From positions 35,995,484 through 36,059,483 of the forward strand of contig OV121095.1 of assembly GCA_921293015.1 (NCBI GenBank): 64,000 bases of DNA, given 5' to 3'. Origin of the DNA: Phorcus lineatus (lineage: Eukaryota; Mollusca; Gastropoda; Trochida; Trochidae). Both the position numbers and the translations under genes were made by a program. Of the stretch, positions 22,502 through 31,849 are shown piece by piece. Position 1 is the stretch's first letter; every line of letters begins with the position of its first letter. A model generated the notes under the pieces. The model saw only the letters and a list, made by a program, of their open reading frames with translations. It searched no databases and had not been told where the DNA came from.

Positions 22502-22610
22502 TGGGCCCACTTGCACAAAGCTCCATAGACTAAGATGATTGTTACTCAATGCTAAACTGTGGGTGAAGGATACCCTTAGCACTAAGGGAGCTTTGTAAAA
22601 TTAAGGCCTG
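22502..22610. mobile_element. Short MITE, related to 37611-37715
   Basis: GCACAAAGCTCC...GACTAAG at the left faces CTTAGCACTAAGGGAGCTTT then GTAAA at the right, with GGGCCCAC and AAGGCCTG at the tips. The 37.6-kb element has the same layout (GGCCTGG...GAAGCTCTCTTAGCACTAAG...AGCACTAAGAGAGCTTTGAA). Diverged copy; target duplication not clear. Confidence 0.5.
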
Positions 22611-22647
22611 AACTGAAAGTTCCTTTCCTGGAAGACTCTGATGAGGG

Positions 22648-23092
22648 CAGTCTGATTAAAATCGACCGTGTTCCGAGGAATAAAAGTTTTAAGATATTGA
22701 CTCTATCGAGATTCGAACTCTTTCTGTCTAGGCTATCCTCTCCACATCGATCTGACTGCAGCCTGCTGTAGCGCACGTGCCGACACCAGTTTAGCGCAGG
22801 CAAAACCTAGTCAATAGCGAACCAATCACACCATCACGTTTAAAATAAAGATAGCGGTGATCAAGGTTAACGAATGGTAAATGGGAGTTACTTGCCCCTA
22901 GTTACTGATACCGAATGCTTTTGCCGCATGCATTGTGATTGGTAAGCTTAGTTTACGCAAGAACGTGCGCTACAGTAGGCTGCGGTCAGACCTAGTGGAG
23001 AGGATAGCCTTGACAGATATAGTTCGAATCTCGATAGACTCAATATTTTGAAACTTTTATTCCTCGGAACACGGTCGATTTTAATCAGACTG
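22648..23092. mobile_element. Long-TIR foldback MITE, copy 2, intact (445 bp, 9-bp TSD)
   Basis: Perfect tips CAGTCTGATTAAAATCGACC and GGTCGATTTTAATCAGACTG are flanked by TGATGAGGG on both sides (22639-22647 and 23093-23101). Long terminal inverted repeats plus a 9-bp duplication fit Mutator-like elements. Each arm carries a tRNA-like box pair pointing outward: CTAGTGGAGAGGATAGCC and, about 16 bases on, GAGTTCGAATCTC. No coding capacity. It lies in the first coding intron of the - strand gene. Confidence 0.92.
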
Positions 23093-23216
23093 TGATGAGG
23101 GAAGCACTCGAACAATAAATTTTGGCTTTAGTAACAGCAATTTGATTAGCAAATGCTTGAGACTGACAGTTTCTCTTGCTGGATATATTTAGTGGTACTG
23201 TCCCTTTAAAACGCAC

Positions 23217-23376
23217 CTGCATCGCCCGTCTGTTCCTGTCCATACGGTCATCCCTCATCTGGGTATAGTCTGGTTGAGCGAGAGATGGGCTGGGACCAAC
23301 GTCCAAGGAAGGGAAGCTTGACTCAGCCATTGTTAATTTTCGGACAGTTGCGTTTATTATCCACTCTTCATAGTGT
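23217..23376 (-). CDS. First coding exon of an unidentified - strand gene
   Basis: On the - strand the acceptor is CTTTTCATTTGCAG|ACAC and the donor is GATGCAG|GTGCGT. The ATG at 23330 is in AACAATGGCTG, a good start context. The 38 codons 23330-23217 read MAESSFPSLDVGPSPSLAQP followed by an Asp/Arg-rich segment ending DRNRRAMQ. This N-terminus is polar, proline/serine-rich and then strongly charged, so probably disordered, with no signal peptide. The 46 nt before the ATG would be 5' UTR and hold a 4-codon uORF. It joins in phase to 21440-21478. I do not recognise the family. TTTAAAGGGACAGTA just inside the intron resembles a dispersed repeat seen elsewhere in the window. Confidence 0.65.
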
Positions 23377-23785
23377 CTGCAAATGAAAAGTAGATATATG
23401 TCCAGAGAAAGGTGGATAGAGTTAGCCATTATGATTTCACAAAAGGATTTTATTACTTTAATAACAAGCCTATAAAGCTAAACTTAGCCAAAAATATTGC
23501 TTTTACTGCAACTAGTTTACTTCCAAGGAGTAGTGAGCATGCATATTTTGAGGTAATTAATTGGGGTTAATTAAAACAAATCTTTTCCTATGCATGATTA
23601 ACCCTTGTCTAGTGTATGAACATCTGAGAGTCCATAACCTGCTACTTTAACTTCATATTATATTTCAGATAAAAGTAAATATTAACACAGTAACACAGTT
23701 AGGTATTTTTGTGTATCAATAACACAGTAACACACTTAGGTATTTTTGTGTATCAAAGTAACCCAAATGGCAACTGGCTATTAAT

Positions 23786-24598
23786 TAGGGCTGAAACGGG
23801 TAAGAAAAATGTTACTCGAGTACTCAGACCTCATTACTCGACTCGCACTCGAGTACTCGCACGCAAGTCACGAAGTGACTTGCCCGAGGTTGCGTAGCAA
23901 CCGAGTATTCTAGGGGGGTCCGGGGGCACCCCCCCCCCCGGAAAATTTTCAAATATTAAACGCTCTAAAACGCTATTTCCTTCATTTTTAGTGGATTTTA
24001 AACATATTTTTCTCTCCAAATAAACGACACTTTCATCTCTCTCAAAAATTTATTTGCCATAAAATTTGTTTTTAAATTTCACAAACTGTCTTTCTCAGAC
24101 GTTCAGCTTAATGAAGCATGGTACAAAACTTTTGCAATGAAACAATTTTAAAACAAAACAATCAGTCCGACGCAGTAGTTGCTTTGTGTCTTGAAATTTT
24201 AAGATAATTATTCTTTATTTTACTAAGTAAGAATTATAACATATATTGCTACAATGTCTATTATGACGATGTGTAGTTGTATTCACTTGTATACATCATA
24301 TATATCTTATATGATGAGAAATTCAACATTAGTAATTATTGAACATTAGCGTAAATCTAAAACAAACAAGACGAGAATAACTTGGCACTCGTAATGACGT
24401 TTACATGTTGTTTTTGTCTTTTCCTTATCTAAGTCAAAGACTTCCCATACTGATGAGCGCGAATTGTCAGCCATTTTGCGTGCAAGGTCTTACAAGGGAG
24501 ATAACTCTATCTCCCGAGTACTCGAGTACCAAATCGTTACTCGAGTAATGACTGTACCCGACTCGTACTCGAGTACCCGGTTAACCGTTTCAGCCCTA
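23786..24598. mobile_element. hAT-type MITE, 813 bp, 8-bp TSD
   Basis: The tips TAGGGCTGAAACGG and CCGTTTCAGCCCTA are perfect inverse copies, flanked by CTATTAAT at 23778-23785 and 24599-24606. Subterminal regions carry many ACTCGAGTA/TACTCGAGT words in both orientations. The centre has a GC-rich block (GGGGGGTCCGGGGGCACCCC) and an AT-rich core. It also contains AAGGGAGATAACTCTATCTC (about 24496-24515), a motif common in mollusc repeats. No transposase. The 8-bp duplication and TAGGGCTG tip fit hAT. Confidence 0.9.
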
Positions 24599-24606
24599 CT
24601 ATTAAT

Positions 24607-25091
24607 ATGAATTGTTATATATTTAGCTGTGGCAAGGACGTGTATATATAGTGTATAGAAGGACTGGTCGCCAGATAAATATCAAACATTGAAATGTTTT
24701 AACAAATTTCAGGATCATTATCATAATCACTAATAAGCTTAATACGTTCATGATTTCAATGAAAAGCCCGGAACGACCCTCAATGATTCTACTACCTGTT
24801 TTAAAGAATAACATATAAATAGCATGATGAATAGGACTTTTATCTACGACCGTAGAGTAAAAGTGTTTCACAAAGATCAACAAAAGATACAAATCAAAAG
24901 GACAGAAGACACAAAGTAACACATTGTAAATCTTAGAACTGACATCAAAGAGCGTCCATTGTTTCGTTCTAAAACCACTGCCACTGCCCTTCCGCCGATT
25001 CCAACCGAACTGGAATCTCAAATATTTGGCACTTGTTCCAACTTTTAATCATACAACAAAATGTAATCGATTATCTTATAGTATAACTTAC
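24607..25091. other. Probable 5' intron of the - strand gene; nothing else seen
   Basis: A 132-codon - strand frame spans 24623-25021 but begins with TTG, has a hydrophobic, low-specificity composition and no matching splice context, so it is not called. Confidence 0.4.
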
Positions 25092-25250
25092 ATTCCAAGT
25101 CATATTTTCAGAAATAATTATTCCAAATTCGCGGGAATTAATCCGTGTCATCAACTGCACTCCAGCTGTCAAGCCGCACGTGTGTATTCAACTGTCGCGA
25201 TGATAATGACAACAAACATGGCGGATATCCTGCAACTTCAAGCTGAGCTA
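25092..25250 (-). promoter_or_regulatory. Candidate promoter and untranslated first exon of the - strand gene
   Basis: On the - strand, GACTTGGAAT|GTAAGTTAT is a good donor that could splice to the acceptor at 23376. The region just above it is locally richer in CpG than its surroundings and includes a YY1-like AACATGGCGGATAT on the + strand at about 25215-25228. A 12-codon + strand frame starts at that ATG (MADILQLQAELL) but ends at once. The start site is unknown and the exon's upstream limit is a guess. Confidence 0.4.
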
Positions 25251-25429
25251 CTTTAAACCTTAGTTTCGCATTTGATTGGCGGTAAATATGAATTGGATTG
25301 GCTTTTTTTTATCCCACGACAGACTAACACACAAGAGTAATTAAGATTCAACTTAATTTTCTAATATTCGTGTTACAAATTATTGTTGTTAAAAAGATGT
25401 TGAAAGTTTTTTTTAAAGATTAATCTCGC

Positions 25430-25535
25430 CACAGGCGCCAGACTCTGAATGTACAATATCATGTAAGTATTTGTACATATAGCTACATGTACATATACTT
25501 ATATGATATTGTAAATTCAGAGTCTGGCGCCTGTG
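25430..25535. mobile_element. 106-bp hairpin MITE with 8-bp TSD
   Basis: CACAGGCGCCAGACTCTGAA at the left is inverted as TTCAGAGTCTGGCGCCTGTG at the right. The arms continue as ACAATATCATGTAAGTAT and ATACTTATATGATATTGT around a short loop. AATCTCGC flanks both sides (25422-25429 and 25536-25543). A solo half is at 43803-43823 (ATTCAGCGTCTGGCGCCTGT then G). Confidence 0.9.
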
Positions 25536-25543
25536 AATCTCGC

Positions 25544-26160
25544 TAAGCATTAAATTATTGGCAGCCTATTCAGCAATAATTTATACTCAGCAGAGATAAA
25601 CAATTAACCAATAAAAAGAACTAAAAAGAATACAAATCAAATACAAATGAACACTGTTGGATAAAACTGTTATCGCTTCCATCCACTGAAGTTGAAACTG
25701 TAAAATGCGAAAGGATGTGTTTTGAATGCATTCGAGAACGTGTAGAGAATCTCACCCAAGTTTCATCAATATCTATATTTCACATCAGAAGACACGAGGA
25801 TGAGATTCTATTTATCAACTGTAATCCTTTTTATTAGGTTTTCATCAAAAAGTAGGCCTACATTTCTGTAGACTACGTTATCCGAGGGTTCCCAATGAAG
25901 TGAGAAGTCCTGTTATATTCTTTTGACATCATGTTTATGACGCATTTTTGGGTCATTACTTGATTATGTAAAACAATGTGTAGTGCCCCGTACTTGACAA
26001 GGAAAGCCGTCAAAACGATTAACCCATGGAGATATAGCTTGATCTGATAAATGGTATGTTGGCATTGTCAAAGCCAAACGTAATTTCATGAAATACAGTA
26101 GATTTTGAAGAATGAATCTTGATTGAAGTATCGAGGATAGACTGTGTAAAAGTGAGTACA
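25544..26160. other. No gene seen
   Basis: AT-rich, without repeats paired elsewhere. The left part of a 182-codon - strand frame (25964-26512) lies here; see the rejected list. Confidence 0.4.
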
Positions 26161-26169
26161 AATATTTAT

Positions 26170-26420
26170 GGTTTACAACTTCTTTATTCTGAGATTTGCG
26201 AAGTTTCGATATGTAGATTCTTGAATCATTGTCAAGCGTGAATGGCATATAGAGGAATGTGATATTTATATATAGGTACAACAAAATTAGATTGTCAACA
26301 ATAAAAACAAGTACATGATTGAGAAATAGTAACAATATGTAATGTATAGAAGCCAGTGGTAAATTTAAGGGATAAATACCTTTAATGTAACTAGTGAGTG
26401 AAGCGTTTATAAAATATTTC
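26170..26420. mobile_element. Possible Penelope-like element fragment
   Basis: ACTTCTTTATTCTGAGATTT then GCGAAGTTTCGATATGTAGATTC and TTGTCAAGCGTGAATGG parallels the 3970-4115 fragment. Weak similarity continues downstream. The assignment is tentative. Confidence 0.3.
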
Positions 26421-26512
26421 GTTTTAGCTTTGGTAGCCTTTTGTTTCTCGCTATGAATGGTGCAAATACCTATACTTCTCTTTAAACACACGTGGAATAA
26501 TTTGTCTAACAT

Positions 26513-29459
26513 ATCAATTAATTTTCTTAATCTTTTCTCAAAATGGTTAACGGACGAAGTGTATTTTATATGGGCTTTAGAATTTTAAAAAGTAGAATTA
26601 TATACTTGTAATTTATATGAAATCCGATAATGGTGAACTTCTGACAATACCTTTGAATCGCCCTTAAAATCTTCAGGCGTTGATGATTGTTGAAGTGGGC
26701 TGGAGGGATCCTGCTTGTCAACTGTAAATTGGTGTAATTTATTCCTTTGGGCCTATGCTTTTTCAAGAACTGGGAAACTGAAACAAACTCAAAGAGGATA
26801 TCAAACTCGCTATACACACAATACCAACCCAAATGCCATTGAATGTGTCAAATAGGATGCAAGTAAACGCAGATCTAGATGGAAACATAATATTTTTTTA
26901 AGTGCAGGAGGTTTTTTTTATTGGGTATAGACGCATGGGGATGTATTTTTCATGCATGATCTCCCATTTGATCGTGTTATAGTTATAAAGGTCTGATTAA
27001 GTTTTGAACATGGTGGAATAAATGTGTTTTCAGTACCAGAATACAACATGTTGGAAATAGTTCATGTCCATAAAACATTTACGTATATCATTTAGCTGTG
27101 AATGGCACTTTTGAGAGTTTCAAATTGGATCTTTTCCTTCGACAATAATATTTCTGTAAATACTAACAGCAGCATCGTGAAATACAATCAAAGCAAATAT
27201 CTCTTGAAGATGTAAATACGGAACATTCTTTCATAATTAACCACTGTTCGACTAAATCTGACGATCAATAGACATTAAACGCATGATTTTAAATTTTAAA
27301 GTGATACTGAGTATGTTTCATAATTCTCTACGCGGCTTACATAAAAGCCTAATCACCATATGTTCTGAGTTTAATTCAAATCACCTCACCAAACTTGCAC
27401 CTTCGTCTCTAAAATGCAATATAAAATTATATTCACCTTTTTTCATTTTTCAAAATTCACGTTCGAGTCACTGACCCGTGCCATTGTCCGGTTTTCGATC
27501 GCAAATCAAAACTGAATAATGTTTTTGTCATTATTCGAAATCAGCATCAAAATGGTAATTCCCAGAAACAACCACTTCATTTAGATGAAATAATACCATT
27601 TATGAAGTTTGACATATTGGACTCAAACAACATACTATGTGTCCCTTTAAAAATTCACATATAGGTCAACCACTTACAGGTAAGAGTCCTTATATAAGAA
27701 CGCCTATATAGACACATGAGAGGAATAGACATACTTGAAGGGGTTTGTGTGGATACGTGACACCTGAAGTGTTTCTGTCGTAATTGAATAAAACATCATG
27801 CGTGTCTTTACATTCAACATGTAATTGTCGTAGTGGGTTTTTGAAAATCTTCACGAGATGTTTATTCATTTACCCTGACGCAGATTTTGATGTATTTATC
27901 TAAACCAACAAATCTAACTTGTCAATTAAATGTTTGACTCTCACAATTGATAATCTTTATAGATTTTATTTTTAATTAATTCCCGTTTTGAATAGAAACG
28001 GCATGACATCATTATATCTGACATGGGAAAGGCTTTAAATATGTTGAACACACTGGATTGTTGTTCACATATATGTTAATATCATCATCAGTTATAAAAG
28101 TTTTTAAAGCATGTTTATGATTATTTGAGAAGAAAGAAAATCAAAATCTATCTATTACAAATCATTGTGCGTATTTATTAATTTGAAGACCTGGTCGCCA
28201 TTGGATTATCTCTCATCAGATATTTGAATTGGAACACGGTCTCACTTAATAATGATGATAAGGAAAGCCTTTAAAATACTTTGAAATATACCACAATGAA
28301 TAGTTTATTTAAGACTGTAGGCGTTATTACCTGCAGGTATTCGTAGACGCCATCAATGAATACACTACATCAAAATATCAAGCGGTAAAATAGAATAATG
28401 AAATGTTAACAAATCCATGTTGTTTTGGTAATTTAGCTCATGCATACTATAAGGAAGATATCAACATGTAGCCAAACTTTACAATAAAACTCAAAGATAC
28501 CAAAGACATATATTTTAAGGAATAAAGACTATAATATACAAAATATCAGCTTTAATCAGAAACAACGATTATGGTATATGGGAATGTAAAATAAGGCAAT
28601 ACACAATGAAGAAGGATATTTACATTCGAATGTCGTTAGAAGATCTGATCATCTTGTGCATCAGAGTAAACGAATAATTTTGACAAGATTTACACCTGAC
28701 AACCTCGTCGCTTATACAAAGATATTTTTAAAAAAACTTTTTGTTGTTGTTGATCTCCATCAATACAAGTCATTCAAAACAATTCAATTCACGACATGGT
28801 TACATAAATATGATTTCCAAGTTCATGTCTATACATATTTGAAGGGCAGGCATTGTTATTCTCAAATTGAAATGGATAGGAGCATATAACAGTTGGCACA
28901 TATATGGTAAATCTGGGGGGTTATGGCATATGGACCAAAACTTTGCGAAATTTTCATACTTTCACTCTGAATAGTAGTTGTATGTTTGTATACAAAAATC
29001 AAAATGTCTGTTTATTATTCCTTCAGAGATTGAATCTGGTTCAATGGTTTCATAATCGGGCAATTCAATCAATAAAAAGAATAATTACTACCTATTAAAG
29101 ACATTTGATGGAATAGCGGGTTATTGAATATCGATAAATGGACAATACTTTAACAGTAAACGGCAAAACATAAGGATTAAGGGCAAATTAATTTCAATAC
29201 CAATTGGTTGATACAATTTGTAGTAATATTCATAAATGTATATATAATTGTGGTCATCTGTTGATCTATTTGCATTGGAAAGGCACTTATGATTAGATGT
29301 AATAACTATATAGTTCTATCACAACTGAAAATAAGAAAAATGTATTCGTTCAAAATTATGACAAAACAGATCATTATGTTTATTCTCATGATCCACATAA
29401 AGCGACATATAATCAAATTGAGAAGCGGTACTTAAAAAAATATTTATAACATAACATGT
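26513..29459. other. No gene seen
   Basis: About 2.9 kb of AT-rich sequence. GTCCCTTTAAAAATTCACAT near 27643 resembles the inverse of the TTTAAAGGGACA start motif of a dispersed family. Nothing else could be supported. Confidence 0.45.
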
Positions 29460-29670
29460 CTTAAAGGGACAGTAGCCCATTTTTATATGTTAATAAAGTG
29501 ATATCGTCCACAGAAATGAAAATAAATGATAACGATTGCAAAACAGTGTCTATAAATTGTTCTGAAATGAACGTACCATATTGAATTAGGCTATAAGAAT
29601 CCATTTCCCTCAAGCAAATGATTAAAATATGTTCACACTAACATTGCCGCCAGTGTTTAGTTTTTTGTTA
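29460..29670 (+). mobile_element. Dispersed repeat family D (AAAGGGACAGTAGC type)
   Basis: It starts CTTAAAGGGACAGTAGCCCA and ends with ATCCATTTCCCTCAAGCAAA, TGATTAAAATATGTTCACAC and GCCGCCAGTGTTT. The same start and end words occur at 33674-34065, where a SINE interrupts them. Related starts are at about 46107 (AAAGGGCCAGTAGCACATTT), 50285 (TAGCAGTAGCACATTTATG) and 50472 (AAAAGGACAGTTGCACATTT). Class unknown. Confidence 0.55.
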
Positions 29671-31259
29671 AACCCTCGCTCTCGCTCGGATAGTAAAAAA
29701 TCTACCCCGTTTCCTCAAAGTCTTTCGGCACGCTCTCTCAGGTATTAATTCCTATCTATCGACAAATCGGGACTAGGTTTTTAGTTCCAATGGCAATATG
29801 GTTCATAGATCGGGAACCCTCATTCCACTCTCACTTCCCGCATAGTGCATAGTGCATGCGCGTTCCCCGCTGAGTAAATAAACATTGATATCCTTCTCTC
29901 GACACATACAAAAACAAGAGAAACCATTCGCATAATCACAAGAATTTTTAATGTATCCGTCATATTACTCAAAACAAAAAACATAAAAAAATTTCAATCT
30001 AAATATCATGATGATTGACCCAATATAAACAAAATTATGCGTTACATATATAAAAAAATATATGTATAAATTAAGGATGACATGTTTAATTAATTATATA
30101 GGTGTATGTTTTTGGCATTTGAGGGGACGATTCGCTTATTCTACAAGCTTTTATTTCTACAATCTGAAATTTGGGCAACGATAGAATCCACACTCTTCTG
30201 ACTATGAAAGATAACGGTAAAACGTTTTAACTTCGAAAGCGTCGTTTGCAGTTAAACTTTCAAATGACCCTAAAGAAATGTGAAATATCCTCAAAGGGCG
30301 TACACATTTCATCTGACTGATTCATGCGTAAAGTAATAAAACTATCATAGAGACGTTTTCATAACGAGGATAGTAGTTAAAATTATCCTCGGGCACTTCT
30401 ATGAGCGTTGGTGACATTACTTTTAGGTACTGAAGGCCGCGTGGTAGGCGTAACTGTGGTTTAAATAGTCTAATCGTTCCAAAGCCTGCGCCTCACTATT
30501 CAATATTTCCCCAGAAACATAATAGCACATCAACGTAGGATAGCATACAAAGGCAAAATTCAATAACAAAATTTGAAAAGAAAGTTTAAGATACAACTTT
30601 GAAAAGGTGTTATTGCAAGTTTTAAGAGTTTTATATTCACGTTTTAAAGCTTTGTATTCACGTTTTAATGGTGTAAACACAACATTTTAAGGATTAAATA
30701 CAAGTTGATACACCATTGAAAACAAGTCCAGGTTTATTCAAGATATAGACAAATTAAAATTTCTCTGAAACTTGACATAAATATGATAAAATGATAAAAT
30801 CTCTTTTAGCGATTTTTCAAAAGACCTATAAGAATCATTTATGACCGTTTCTTTTGTTTGAGATAGAAGTCCATTACTACGTGAATTCTTGCGCAAATCA
30901 ACAATTTAAAAAAATTGTCATAAGCCAACAAACGCTGTACATATAAATTTAATGATATTGGGTCTTGCCATCAGCAATGAAACATCGCACTCTGAATATG
31001 AAGCTATCGTCCATTACTTTCCTATAATAATATATTTGTTAAATCAAAAGGATATTTTTTATAAGAGATTAAAAGTCAGTCTACGTTGTAATAGACGTAT
31101 GGTGACTTTTGACAAGCTTTCCCGATCCAAAACTCTTTCATTGTAACGCATAGAGATTAATGGAATTGCTTTTAAGTTGCGATTAGCGACTTTATCGTGT
31201 AATGATCAATGCTCGTTGATCGAGCCAGCTTACAAGTCAGGTCAACCTTCGGATTATCG
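29671..31259. other. Upstream of the kinase; no gene seen
   Basis: 29640-29880 is less AT-rich (CCCTCGCTCTCGCTCGGATA and similar), but no frame or RNA gene could be supported. A small tandem of TTTATATTCACGTTTTAA / TTTGTATTCACGTTTTAA lies at about 30629-30670. Confidence 0.4.
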
Positions 31260-31719
31260 TTGTCGTAAATATTCATCAGCAGTTGCCTCCCTTACAAGGA
31301 TAAAAACAACGACTGTGCGAGTGCCGTATCGTTGGTTACACATGCCGTAATCTTGACTATGTCTATATCAGTTGCCTCCCTTTGAATAGTACATCAAACG
31401 TAGTTGGAAAAAATTATAACGGTTGGAACGATTGCTGTTGCTTATTCAGGTCGTATAATCGCTGTTTCGAGCAGACGACGAACTAGAGGGCTATTTACTT
31501 TCAATACACGAGAGCGCCCGGATAGTTTGTCAGCGTTTGGGAGTGCTCAAAGTTTTACAAACGGAGTGTACGCTGAAGATAAAGAAAGGAGATGAAGTCA
31601 CCATCATGATACTGTTGTTTATATCCTTGGAGGTACCAGTGACATAGTGTAGGATCGGTTCGGGAACTTTTCAACAAGTTGGGAGTGAAAAGACAGCCTT
31701 CCCCCCTCTTACCCTCAAA
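31260..31719 (+). promoter_or_regulatory. 5' UTR and proximal promoter region of the PRKX-like kinase
   Basis: This is less AT-rich than its surroundings and has several CpGs. Two copies of a CAGTTGCCTCCCTT motif occur, at about 31280-31299 and 31369-31386. No TATA box stands out near a credible start site. Two short ATG upstream ORFs lie before the start codon: 31592-31609 (5 codons) and 31606-31647 (13 codons). They overlap by the tetranucleotide ATGA, the stop of the first sharing bases with the start of the second. The transcription start cannot be placed from sequence alone, so whether either uORF is in the mRNA is inference. An open frame from 31404 begins only with TTG and is not claimed. 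Confidence 0.5.
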
Positions 31720-31849
31720 ATGGCGTCTGCGAAAGTTGCCAAACTTAAACGCCTTGGGAATTCTAACTCAAAGGACGACCCTATAACGGAGACAGAAGAC
31801 GAAAAGTCATACCCGACTCTCGAAGAATTGGAATTACTGAAAACAATAG
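31720..31849 (+). CDS. PRKX: PRKX-like protein kinase, coding exon 1
   Basis: The ATG lies in AAAATGGCGTC, a strong start context that also resembles a YY1 site. The exon encodes residues 1-43 and ends after the first base of a glycine codon, followed by the donor G|GTAAG. The N-terminal ~30 residues are basic, then acidic, and look unstructured. Residues about 32-43 (TLEELELLKTIG with the split Gly44) match the strand that enters the glycine-rich loop of PKA/PRKX kinases. It joins exon 2 in phase to give GTGTFGRV. PRKX is a cytosolic and nuclear cAMP-responsive AGC kinase related to the PKA catalytic subunit. The short N-terminus without a myristoylation MG start fits PRKX rather than classical PKA-C. 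No upstream ATG is in frame without a stop. The exon and donor are seen directly; the assignment follows from the whole spliced reading. Confidence 0.88.

Noticed and set aside
22582-22803. 73-codon - strand frame
   Set aside because: It crosses the tip and arm of a foldback MITE; its sequence is transposon arm.
24623-25021. 132-codon - strand open frame
   Set aside because: It begins with TTG, not ATG, and lies inside the probable 5' intron of the - strand gene.
25964-26512. 182-codon - strand open frame, the longest in the window
   Set aside because: Hydrophobic, AT-driven composition, no recognisable domain, and it overlaps a dispersed repeat fragment with similarity to 3970-4115. No splice or start context supports it.
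31404-31595. 63-codon open frame upstream of the kinase
   Set aside because: It starts at TTG and contains no ATG, so it is not a credible uORF or N-terminal extension; it is also out of frame with the kinase start.
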